Below, piece after piece: positions 33,531 through 41,362 of a stretch of 42,330 nt of DNA (its first letter is position 1; each line of letters starts with the position of its first letter). Made by a program: the position numbers and the translations under genes. Origin of the DNA: Bacteriovoracaceae bacterium (GTDB lineage: Bacteria > Bdellovibrionota > Bacteriovoracia > Bacteriovoracales > Bacteriovoracaceae); NCBI GenBank assembly GCA_023954635.1, contig JAGSHI010000016.1, forward strand, positions 1 through 42,330. The letters run 5' to 3'. Below the pieces are notes generated by a model. That model had not been told where the DNA came from, made no database searches, and was given only the letters and a program-made list of their open reading frames with translations.

Positions 33531-34292
33531 ATGAAAATAGTATCAATTTCAGATGTTCACATAAAAGAGCAAGGGGATGAAGCATCCCAATTGTTTGAGA
33601 AGTTTCTGACACATGAAAAAGTAGTAAACTCAGAAGAGATTTTTCTCTTGGGAGATATCTTTGACCTAATGGTTGGAAATAAAGATGAATATATTGAAAA
33701 ATATAGAGAGACATTCACTCTTTTAGAAAAACTGTTAATAAGTGGAAAAAATATTTTCTACTTTGAAGGAAATCATGATTTTCATGTGAAAAACTTATTT
33801 GAAAATTGGTCAAAGAATATAGAGACGAAAGGTGAGTTTCGATTCCATAAAAAAGGATTAATAAGAGAGTACTCTGGGAAGAAGGTACATTTTTCTCACG
33901 GTGATGATATAGAACTTGGAAACTACTCCTATAAAATCTATAAATATCTAATAAATAATTATCCACTCGAATTACTTGCTGACTTTGTTGTCCCCTACTC
34001 ATTGATTGAGCGGATTGGCATCAGTGCGAGTGCAAAAAGCCGGGCAAGAAATAAAGATCGCTACTCTGATAAAAAAGAAATGGGATCGTTCGTATTTGAA
34101 AAATTTCGAGAATCTGCAAAGAGAGCAGCAGCATTGAAAAACGTTGAACTAGTTGTGTGTGGCCACAGTCATGTCAAAGATATGTTTGAGGGAGACAACT
34201 TCAAATATGTTAACTCTGGATTTACGCCAATTGAAAAATCATTTATCTCTTTTGATGAAGAGATGAATCCACGTTTCGAGTCAATTATTTAA
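33531..34292 (+). CDS. Metallophosphoesterase, LpxH-like (UDP-2,3-diacylglucosamine diphosphatase)
   Basis: Calcineurin-like motifs appear in order: DVHI (DxH), GDIFDL (GDxxD), GNHDF (GNHD), HFSHGDD and GHSHV (GHxH), giving a two-metal active site. Size (253 aa), the lid-like middle segment AKSRARNKDRYSDKKEMG and the C-terminal NSGF fit LpxH, which makes lipid X in lipid A synthesis. A generic phosphoesterase of the same fold is possible. Its 3' end overlaps the convergent recN gene by 8 nt. Confidence 0.65.
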   Translation: MKIVSISDVHIKEQGDEASQLFEKFLTHEKVVNSEEIFLLGDIFDLMVGNKDEYIEKYRETFTLLEKLLISGKNIFYFEGNHDFHVKNLFENWSKNIETKGEFRFHKKGLIREYSGKKVHFSHGDDIELGNYSYKIYKYLINNYPLELLADFVVPYSLIERIGISASAKSRARNKDRYSDKKEMGSFVFEKFRESAKRAAALKNVELVVCGHSHVKDMFEGDNFKYVNSGFTPIEKSFISFDEEMNPRFESII

Positions 34293-35886
34293 AGTCAGCC
34301 ATACTTGTCACAAAAGATTCTCTGTCATTCTTTTTACTAATTCCAAGAATTTTTGTAGTTGTTCTGTTGTTTGAGTCAGTGAACATTTTATTTACATGTA
34401 TCAAATTTTTAGAAAAGTTAGCAATTTGAGGTAAGTGAGTAATAGCGATTACTTGTCCATTTTCACTTACTTCATCAAGTGCCTTACCAACTAACTTCGC
34501 TGTTTTTCCACCGATACCAGTATCAATCTCATCAAAAAGAAAAATACTGATGCTGTCTTTTGAGGAAAGAATAGTTCTTAAACTTAAGAGCATCCTTGAG
34601 AGCTCTCCGCCCGAAGCAATCTCCTTAAATTCGTGATGACCCTCACCTGCATTAGTTTCCGCTAGAAAGGTTAATGAGGTTACACCCGTAGATGTTAGTG
34701 TTTCTAGATTGTTTATAACTAACTTAACGCTAGCACCTTTCATATTTAGAGATTGAATTTTTTGTGTAATTTCGCTAGCAAGCTGAGTTGAGCCAGCGAG
34801 CCTATTTTTATGAAGAAGCTCAGCTTTTTGATGTAATGAGGCCTTGTAAGATGAAATTTCTACTTCTAATTGGCTGATCTTAAGCTCAAGAGTTGAGAGG
34901 TCTTCTAGCTCATCATTAAGATCTGATCTCATTTTGAGAACAAAGGAAATATCCCCACCAAATTTTCGTTTTAACTTCTGATAAGAATCGAGTCTATCAG
35001 TAACCTTTTCGTACTCAACACTATCAAATCCGGTTAATGATTTTGAAACCTCATAGCTTAGAACTTCAAGCTTTTCAATAGAACCAAGAAGGAGATCGTC
35101 AAACTCTGATGAAAAGCCGATTAAAGATTTCTTAAGCCCGTTTAACCTCGAAAGAATATCATTATCTGACTCTGACAACTCAAGTAGAGTTCCTTGGAGT
35201 CTTTCTTGATTTTCAAGAGAAGACCTTAATAAGTTTTTTTTCTCAGTTAACTCAATCTCGTCATCAGCATCGGGTGAAACTTTATCTATTTCGTTTAATT
35301 GAAAACGGATGTAGTCCATACGAGTTTGGGACTCGTTTAATTTAACTTTAGAAGATTCAAGTAGGTTAAGACGAGACTTATAATCTGAATATTCAATTGA
35401 ATAAATTTTTAATAACTCTTTATTTCCACAATAGTCATCGAGAAGCATTAATTGGTAATCAGGGCTTAATAGTTTTTGGTTATCAAATTGACCAACAAGA
35501 TCAACAAACCTCTTGCTGAAATTTGTTAAAATTGAATTTGGACAACTTTGGAAATTAAGAAAGCTTCGACTATTGTCTTTAGAAATTATTCTTTTAACAA
35601 CAATTTGGTCATCCTCAAAGGGAAACCCTAGGTTGTTAAAGTATTCATGTATTTCAGGATCTTTAGTCGTGAAGATGGCCTCAACGACTGCTGAGTCAGA
35701 ACCCTTTCTAATAATTTTCTTATCGGCCCTGCCTCCAAAAACTAATTGAAGAGCATCAAGAATAAGTGATTTTCCAGACCCCGTTTCGCCTACAATACAG
35801 TTAAGTGCCGGAAGGAAAGTTATTTGTTCATTGACAATAGTAGCAAAATTTCGAATTTGTAATTCGTTCAGGAGTATGCGTGACAT
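34285..35886 (-). CDS. recN: DNA repair protein RecN
   Basis: SMC-like ATPase acting in double-strand break repair. N-terminal LNELQIRNFATI and the Walker A GETGSGKSLILDALQLVFGGRADK, two long coiled-coil arms (about residues 150-380) and C-terminal ASGGELSRMLLSLR with FLFDEIDTGIGGKTA are the RecN signature. At 533 aa it is slightly short, mainly in the coiled coil. AGAGAGG precedes the ATG at 35886. It is the last gene of a long minus-strand run and follows nadK by 20 nt, a pairing common in bacteria. Confidence 0.95.
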   Translation of the reverse strand: MSRILLNELQIRNFATIVNEQITFLPALNCIVGETGSGKSLILDALQLVFGGRADKKIIRKGSDSAVVEAIFTTKDPEIHEYFNNLGFPFEDDQIVVKRIISKDNSRSFLNFQSCPNSILTNFSKRFVDLVGQFDNQKLLSPDYQLMLLDDYCGNKELLKIYSIEYSDYKSRLNLLESSKVKLNESQTRMDYIRFQLNEIDKVSPDADDEIELTEKKNLLRSSLENQERLQGTLLELSESDNDILSRLNGLKKSLIGFSSEFDDLLLGSIEKLEVLSYEVSKSLTGFDSVEYEKVTDRLDSYQKLKRKFGGDISFVLKMRSDLNDELEDLSTLELKISQLEVEISSYKASLHQKAELLHKNRLAGSTQLASEITQKIQSLNMKGASVKLVINNLETLTSTGVTSLTFLAETNAGEGHHEFKEIASGGELSRMLLSLRTILSSKDSISIFLFDEIDTGIGGKTAKLVGKALDEVSENGQVIAITHLPQIANFSKNLIHVNKMFTDSNNRTTTKILGISKKNDRESFVTSMADFK

Positions 35887-35899
35887 GAAACCTCTCTCT

Positions 35900-35920
35900 A
35901 GAGAAATTAATAATTTCTCT
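35900..35920 (-). promoter_or_regulatory. Hairpin at the nadK/recN junction
   Basis: AGAGAAATT pairs with AATTTCTCT around a 3-nt loop, spanning the nadK stop codon. In the minus-strand mRNA it is followed directly by the recN Shine-Dalgarno AGAGAGG. The TTTCTCT arm can alternatively pair with that sequence, so two exclusive folds are possible. No U-tract follows. Confidence 0.45.
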
Positions 35921-36791
35921 TTCCGTGTGTGAACTTTTCTTTGAGTGTTAAAAAGTAACTTCGATCTGTATTTTCAATCAACTTTACCTTCAGGCTAGAT
36001 CTTTTTATGTGTATGGACTGAAGTGAGTCGACAGTAATATTTTGTTGCCCATCAAGGGTCAAATTAATTGGTGAATTTCGTCTGTCTACTTTAATTTTAA
36101 CAATACTTCTGTCCGGGATAACAAGTGGCCGATGAGTAAGGCTATGTGCACAGATGGGAGTTAAAACCATTCCGTTGACCGAGCTATGAATAATTGGACC
36201 ACCAGCGGCTAGGCTATAGGCCGTACTTCCAGTTGGCGATGAAATTATTATTCCGTCTCCACTGAGGTCGTAGACATGATCTTCATCTACTTCAACTGAT
36301 AAAGTAAACATTCTACTTATGTCGTTTTTGTTAACAACAGCATCGTTTACAAAGTGACCTTTAAATACTCTTTTATCAGAAGACATGACTTCTACATTAT
36401 AAATACTTAAGTTTCTTGTAACGTAATCACCTTTAAGGACCTTACTTAACTCATCAAAAAGTTCTACTTTATTAAACTCAGTGATAAATCCAAGCCGTCC
36501 AAGGTTGACTCCGAATATTGGAGGTGTATTTCTGTTGGCGCTTCGGCAGACACCAATAAGAGTTCCATCCCCACCCATGGATATAATTAGATCTGATGAG
36601 TTACTCAGATCTTTCTCTTCTATGAAAGAAATATTTTTAAGCTTCCCCTTAAAGATTTTGCTAACTCTTTCTTCTTCAAATGAAAAAAACTGAGGGTTGC
36701 ATTTTCTCCTTCGAAGCCAATCTACGAGATTTGGGAGGATATTTGAGAAGTCGCTAACGACTTTGGGCTTGAGTACGATTGTTATATTCAA
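35907..36791 (-). CDS. nadK: NAD kinase
   Basis: Phosphorylates NAD to NADP. The GGDGT catalytic motif occurs in IISMGGDGTLIGVCRS, followed by GVNLGRLGFITEF, the NDAVVNK motif and GDGIIISSPTGSTAYSLAAGGPI, and late ICAHSLTHRPLVIP. Length (294 aa) is typical. The start is TTG at 36791, 6 nt after the receiver gene stop; no closer ATG fits the family N-terminus. Confidence 0.95.
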   Translation of the reverse strand: MNITIVLKPKVVSDFSNILPNLVDWLRRRKCNPQFFSFEEERVSKIFKGKLKNISFIEEKDLSNSSDLIISMGGDGTLIGVCRSANRNTPPIFGVNLGRLGFITEFNKVELFDELSKVLKGDYVTRNLSIYNVEVMSSDKRVFKGHFVNDAVVNKNDISRMFTLSVEVDEDHVYDLSGDGIIISSPTGSTAYSLAAGGPIIHSSVNGMVLTPICAHSLTHRPLVIPDRSIVKIKVDRRNSPINLTLDGQQNITVDSLQSIHIKRSSLKVKLIENTDRSYFLTLKEKFTHGKRNY

Positions 36792-36797
36792 TTCTTG

Positions 36798-37169
36798 TCA
36801 CTCTTCTATGGTTAAAAAAACCTTTAATGCCTCTTCATTGTCCTGGAAAGGTTTGCTTAGTACTTTGCATCCGTACTCTTCAGCCTTGGCGTGAACTTGA
36901 GGCGAACTGTATGCTGTGATTATAATAAATTTTTTCCTGATTTGACCAATGGGATAACGCTGTTTACTTTCCTCAATAACATCGAACCCGCTGAAGTTAT
37001 CTTGAAGCATAAGGTCACAAATTATTCTATCGTAATTACAGGCCTTTATTCTCTCAATCGCTCCATTTCCAGAACTCTCGACATCTACCGAGGCCCCTTT
37101 CTTTTCAAGGAGTTTCTTCAATGATTTTTGAATTAATGGCTCATCTTCAACGAGTAAGACTTTAATCAT
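36798..37169 (-). CDS. Stand-alone response regulator receiver protein
   Basis: A single receiver domain of 123 residues with the acidic pocket E8-D9, phosphoacceptor Asp52, Thr85 and Lys106, and no output domain. Such proteins act by protein contact, like CheY, or as phosphorelay links. Its ATG overlaps the stop of the histidine kinase gene by 4 nt, so it is the likely cognate partner. Targets are unknown. Nearby flagellin and PilZ genes make motility control a possibility, without direct evidence. Confidence 0.93.
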   Translation of the reverse strand: MIKVLLVEDEPLIQKSLKKLLEKKGASVDVESSGNGAIERIKACNYDRIICDLMLQDNFSGFDVIEESKQRYPIGQIRKKFIIITAYSSPQVHAKAEEYGCKVLSKPFQDNEEALKVFLTIEE

Positions 37170-38947
37170 GACTCAATCCTAGCCAAGGGAATGATAAGTG
37201 TAAACTTGGCTCCACCGAGTTTACTCTTTCCATGATTGAGTCTACCTCCAAGTTTATGACATAAGTTATTACAAATCGAAAGTCCCAAACCGGTCCCCTT
37301 GTCCTTGGTTGTATAAAATGGAGTGAAGATATTTTCTTTGTTAACTTCTGGTATACCAGGTCCAGAATCACTAACAGAAATTTCAAGTTCTTTTGCATCT
37401 GAATTATGAACCAAATCAATAATGATTTTATGACTTTTAAAATCATCACCCAGTGTTTTAATGGCCTGGCTGGAATTAACAATGAGATTAAATAAAACCT
37501 GACTCAGCCAGGTAGGATTTGTTTCAATTGTAAAGTCTTCTGGAAGATTATGTTTATTGATCTCTTTTAAAATTTGTCTACTTTCACTTTTTGTTAAAGT
37601 GAGAGTTTCTTTGACTAGACTGTGAACCTCAACATGATCTGTAAAACTCTCGTCTTGATAGAGATAGCTAAAGTTTCTAATAATCCCCTGGCAACGTGAA
37701 CAATTGTTTGCAATATCACTAAGAGTTTCTGCAACTTCACTATCGTCTTGTTCTCCCTCAAGCAGATCAGCAGTGAGTTTAAGTCCGAAGAGGGGGTTAC
37801 TAAGTTCGTGTTGTAAAGTATTTAGCAATTCCCCCAGTAGGGAGACCCGCTGATAATGGTATATGTCACTTATGTTTTTAGCGGTGTCTGGCTTTTTAAT
37901 TAAGAGTTGATGATCTTTGATCAGTTTCCAAGATATAAACTTCTCTGGAAAGTTTATATAGTCATAGAAAGTTTCTTCATCAAAAAGACGATTCTTGAAC
38001 AGGATCTGGTCTTTGTTCGTTAGTATTGCAGCGGCATATGGGTAATTCATTAAAAAAATATTTATATTTTGGCTTTTTTCGCTGACTTGATTCCTTTCTA
38101 ATAAGAAATTAAAAACACTCCCCATTCGAGAGCAAAACTTATCAAATAGACCAATTTCACTTTTTGTAGGAGGCAAAAAACCATTTTGTGAAACGATAAA
38201 AACGATATCATGATTTTTAATGCTAAAAACATTTGCCATAAAGGTACCTAAAACTCCGAGGTCATCCTTTAACAAACTGCTTTGGTTAAACTTCTTGCTT
38301 TTACTTTTCTTCACAAGACTGAAGATAGTGTTAAATCCTTCAACGGGTATAATTTTGTGCTGTTCCCCTACTCCTGATTGATAAACATAAGTATCGCAGA
38401 ACATTTTTCCTTTTTGATGGACAATTAACTGACTTGACTCAAATCCGTTAAAGAGGTCCATTTCAATAATGGATCTTGGCAAAGTGTGCAAACTATCAAA
38501 GTGACTATAAAAATCATCTATTTCTCGTATTTCATCAGTTAGTTTACAAACATCTTCAAAACCCGAAGGGTGCAAATGCTTTTTATTAATATTTTTAAGA
38601 AGTCTTCTTTGCTGATTAGTTAAATTCTTCTTTAAGAGATTTGTTTTTTCTTCAGATGGAGAAACTTCTCCCAAATGGCTTTCAATGAGCTTAAGTAGAG
38701 CGAGTAGGTTGGACCTGTTGCATGGGAGACCTGAGCTGAAGAGGTTCATGCTGCTTGAATCATTTAATAAAAAAAGCCTCCCATTCTGATACTTAAGAGT
38801 ATGGGAGGCTTCACTTTTATTTTTTGTTACTTCATATTTAGTATTACTAAGGATTTCCTCTACGGGTAAAGGACAATCATCCTCAATAAAAATTATGCTT
38901 CTGTTTGTCTCAGCTTTTTGAGCTCTGGAATAGCTTTGATTTTCCAT
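37166..38947 (-). CDS. Soluble sensor histidine kinase
   Basis: The C-terminal 230 residues form the kinase: H-box LQHELSNPLFGLKL, N-box LFNLIVNSSQAI, DSGPGIP (G1) and TTKDKGTGLGLSI (G2). The N-terminal about 360 residues have no membrane helix; a stretch near residues 160-300 ending in FDKFCSRMGSVFNFLLERNQ resembles a GAF domain. It should therefore sense a cytoplasmic cue. The start shown overlaps the upstream gene by 55 nt, which is long for this operon; no better in-frame start was found. It is followed at once by a receiver gene. Confidence 0.9.
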   Translation of the reverse strand: MENQSYSRAQKAETNRSIIFIEDDCPLPVEEILSNTKYEVTKNKSEASHTLKYQNGRLFLLNDSSSMNLFSSGLPCNRSNLLALLKLIESHLGEVSPSEEKTNLLKKNLTNQQRRLLKNINKKHLHPSGFEDVCKLTDEIREIDDFYSHFDSLHTLPRSIIEMDLFNGFESSQLIVHQKGKMFCDTYVYQSGVGEQHKIIPVEGFNTIFSLVKKSKSKKFNQSSLLKDDLGVLGTFMANVFSIKNHDIVFIVSQNGFLPPTKSEIGLFDKFCSRMGSVFNFLLERNQVSEKSQNINIFLMNYPYAAAILTNKDQILFKNRLFDEETFYDYINFPEKFISWKLIKDHQLLIKKPDTAKNISDIYHYQRVSLLGELLNTLQHELSNPLFGLKLTADLLEGEQDDSEVAETLSDIANNCSRCQGIIRNFSYLYQDESFTDHVEVHSLVKETLTLTKSESRQILKEINKHNLPEDFTIETNPTWLSQVLFNLIVNSSQAIKTLGDDFKSHKIIIDLVHNSDAKELEISVSDSGPGIPEVNKENIFTPFYTTKDKGTGLGLSICNNLCHKLGGRLNHGKSKLGGAKFTLIIPLARIES

Positions 38948-39516
38948 TGTGTTAGGTTATCTACCAACTCGTATTCGAGCAAGTCACAAAGCATGATTAT
39001 GTCTTCCTTCTCTTTGGCGGGAATAAGTGCCTTTAATATTGAAAGCAGGTGAATCTCCAACTGAGCAATAGTTTCAGTTTTTGGACCTTTTACTAGGCCA
39101 CCTTTCTTAAAGGTTCTTTGAACTCTAGTCATGAGCTGGATGAAGAGATCAATAATCTCAATAGTTTCACCGAAAAGTTTGTTTGCTTCTGTAACTTGAT
39201 TCTGGTGATAGAGCTGAGTAAGTTGCTGTATTTTATCTGTCATTATATCAATATAAGCACCACTGCTGTCGAGGGCATCAAATGCGAGATCAACACTCTT
39301 GGTAACTGTAAATTCAATCTCATTGAATTCAGAAACAGATGTATTCATAATATCTTCTTGGTCTGGCCCAATTTCTTGTCCGTTTACAGTGACATTAGAA
39401 ACAACTTCTTCTTCATTCGCAAGATCTTGAAGAATGAAATCCATGACTGCGTTAACAGACTGTTTCTTGTCGATTTCTTTTTTAACTTCTTTCTGATTTA
39501 TCTTAATTAGTGTCAT
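38893..39516 (-). CDS. Unknown helical protein between kinase and glycosyltransferase genes
   Basis: I do not recognise this 207-residue protein. The first about 75 residues alternate strands and helices (MTLIKINQKEVKKEI, then VSNVTVNGQEIG). The remainder is predicted mostly helical, with amphipathic segments such as KIQQLTQLYHQNQVTEANKLFGETIEIIDLFIQL. No signal peptide, membrane helix or metal motif is seen. An AAGGAAGG ribosome binding site stands just before the ATG. Its place between GT9 and signalling genes suggests an adaptor or chaperone; this is a guess. Confidence 0.7.
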   Translation of the reverse strand: MTLIKINQKEVKKEIDKKQSVNAVMDFILQDLANEEEVVSNVTVNGQEIGPDQEDIMNTSVSEFNEIEFTVTKSVDLAFDALDSSGAYIDIMTDKIQQLTQLYHQNQVTEANKLFGETIEIIDLFIQLMTRVQRTFKKGGLVKGPKTETIAQLEIHLLSILKALIPAKEKEDIIMLCDLLEYELVDNLTQWKIKAIPELKKLRQTEA

Positions 39517-39531
39517 ACATCCTTCCTTGGA

Positions 39532-41232
39532 TTAAACATTGATTTGCTTATTTGGTGATTTAACTCCGCTTTTAATCTTGTATTCAGCGATTACTTTTTC
39601 CACGAGCTCATACATCACGCTACAAACAGAACTACACTCGTCATAAACGAGGTATGAACTTTCTGTTAATTGAACAATGTTTTCACCTTTAATATTCCCC
39701 TTTTTCATTCGATAGAAATCAGTAATTGGGGAAAGAAAAGGGTTTGTCGTGGCAAGCATTTGCTTGAGATGATCGATTTCATCAATTTTTTTACTAAACT
39801 CTTTAATCTTTGCAATGTCTGGAGTTTCAGCAGTTACTTCTTGAAGAATATATTTGGTATATTTCTTTCCAAACTCACTAAGTTCAAACAAATGTTGAAA
39901 ACTTTGAATAGAGTTTAATAAAGTTTGATGAGAGGCCTGATTGAGGTGAGGATAAGGGGCAGACTCATCCTTGTCTTCAAGTAGAAAGGCCCATGTGATT
40001 CTATACATTTCTCTAAAAACATCTTTAACATCTGGAACATTTTGAGTCATAGACTCAAGTCTGTAGTAACCATTTGATGAGAAACAGGCTCGGTGAATAT
40101 TTACTGAGCTCAGGTGAAAACTAGAAATATTCTTTGAAAGAACATTCATATCAACTTCACCATTATTAATAATTTGTTCTACAACGGAGTATGCTACTTG
40201 ATAACTAATATCACTGTGACATTGAAATAATTCACACTTCTCAGTTGGTTGGCATGGGAAACATTTTGTCCTTGGAGATAAAACGTAGGCACCAGCCTGA
40301 TATGGGGTAGTCTCTCCCGGTCTTACTGACCCAAGAGATACTGTAATTGTTTGAACTTGCTTTAGACTTGCAAGGTGACCAACCATACTGTCGTGGCCAA
40401 TAAAAAGATCAATATTGTCTAGAAGATCGTAAATGTTTTCAATGCTCTTCGTTCCGACATGATTTTTTATTCTAGGAGAAAACTCCTTTAGAATTGGGTT
40501 TTTTAACAGTACATGTACGTCAGAGACATCTTCCTTTCCGCCGACAATATTAACAGTTACTTCAGGATCATCTTTTAGTAATTTATAAATCAGCTCAGAC
40601 CACTTCGATATTTTCCATCTCTTTCTTGAAAGACTTGCAAATGGATGGATCAGAATTCTTTTCTGAGTTCCTTTCTTTGCGAGAGGAAGATCGCTTTCTT
40701 TTTCTACACCAATAATATTTGAATAGAGATCAATCAAATTGAAAGGATTTAGATTATTACCAAGAACATTACTATAAACAAACTGAGACCAGTTATCATC
40801 AACAATCAAATTGCTATTGTTGTCGTAATGAACACCTAGCTTAAACTCTGCTTTAATTAGTGTAGATAAATATCCAGATGGTTTACTGAAACTAAGATTA
40901 ACCAATGCTGAGATTGGCTTTTCGGAAACTTTGTTTAGAAAACTGTCAATATTATCAAGAGTTCCGTCGAGTGTACTTGATTCATTGTTGGTTAAAAGAT
41001 TGTAATCAATAGTAAAGATCTCATCGAATACATTCTCTAATATAAACCTTAAAGGATCAGCAAACCTCTTGCGGGCCACTAAAGTAACTCTGATATCTTT
41101 ACGAGAGGCTTTAAGCTTCTTTGCAACCTGCATAGTTTGAATGAGGTCGCCAAGTCTTGTTAGCTGAACCAGGCAGATTGTCTTTTCGGCCGGCTCTGGA
41201 CTATGAGTTGTTTCTTTATTTTTTGCTTCCAT
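39532..41232 (-). CDS. GT9 family (heptosyltransferase-like) glycosyltransferase with C-terminal extension
   Basis: The GT9 fold is shown by ICLVQLTRLGDLIQTMQVAKKL at the N-terminus, LIHPFASLSRKRWKISKWSELI at mid-protein, NIDLFIGHDSMVGHLASL (donor site) and a CFPCQPTEKC cysteine cluster frequent in heptosyltransferases. After about residue 340 a helical extension of roughly 220 residues follows that normal LPS heptosyltransferases lack. The ATG at 41232 has a GAGGAAGG site; a longer frame to 41316 lacks similarity. It overlaps the upstream 48-codon gene by 17 nt. Acceptor may be LPS or a protein; unknown. Confidence 0.8.
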   Translation of the reverse strand: MEAKNKETTHSPEPAEKTICLVQLTRLGDLIQTMQVAKKLKASRKDIRVTLVARKRFADPLRFILENVFDEIFTIDYNLLTNNESSTLDGTLDNIDSFLNKVSEKPISALVNLSFSKPSGYLSTLIKAEFKLGVHYDNNSNLIVDDNWSQFVYSNVLGNNLNPFNLIDLYSNIIGVEKESDLPLAKKGTQKRILIHPFASLSRKRWKISKWSELIYKLLKDDPEVTVNIVGGKEDVSDVHVLLKNPILKEFSPRIKNHVGTKSIENIYDLLDNIDLFIGHDSMVGHLASLKQVQTITVSLGSVRPGETTPYQAGAYVLSPRTKCFPCQPTEKCELFQCHSDISYQVAYSVVEQIINNGEVDMNVLSKNISSFHLSSVNIHRACFSSNGYYRLESMTQNVPDVKDVFREMYRITWAFLLEDKDESAPYPHLNQASHQTLLNSIQSFQHLFELSEFGKKYTKYILQEVTAETPDIAKIKEFSKKIDEIDHLKQMLATTNPFLSPITDFYRMKKGNIKGENIVQLTESSYLVYDECSSVCSVMYELVEKVIAEYKIKSGVKSPNKQINV

Positions 41233-41362
41233 GACCTTCCTCTTCCATGAGTGAAGCCAACAATAGGGCCTTGAGGTCCTTGTCGTCGGGAGTCTCACCT
41301 TTTCCCGCTTTGTCACGGATTTCGTTGATCTTTGCTAAGACTTCCTGTCTAAGACTGTTCAT
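41216..41362 (-). CDS. Small 48-residue protein between two GT9 genes
   Basis: ATG at 41362 overlaps the stop of the upstream GT9 gene (ATGA), and its own stop lies 17 nt inside the downstream GT9 gene. The product starts MNSLRQEVLAKINEIRDK and ends MEEEGHGSKK. It looks like two charged amphipathic helices around a GKGETPDDKD turn. No known family is recognised. Tight coupling on both sides, and filling a gap that would otherwise be non-coding, support a real gene. Its translation would place ribosomes through the GAGGAAGG site of the next gene. Confidence 0.6.
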   Translation of the reverse strand: MNSLRQEVLAKINEIRDKAGKGETPDDKDLKALLLASLMEEEGHGSKK

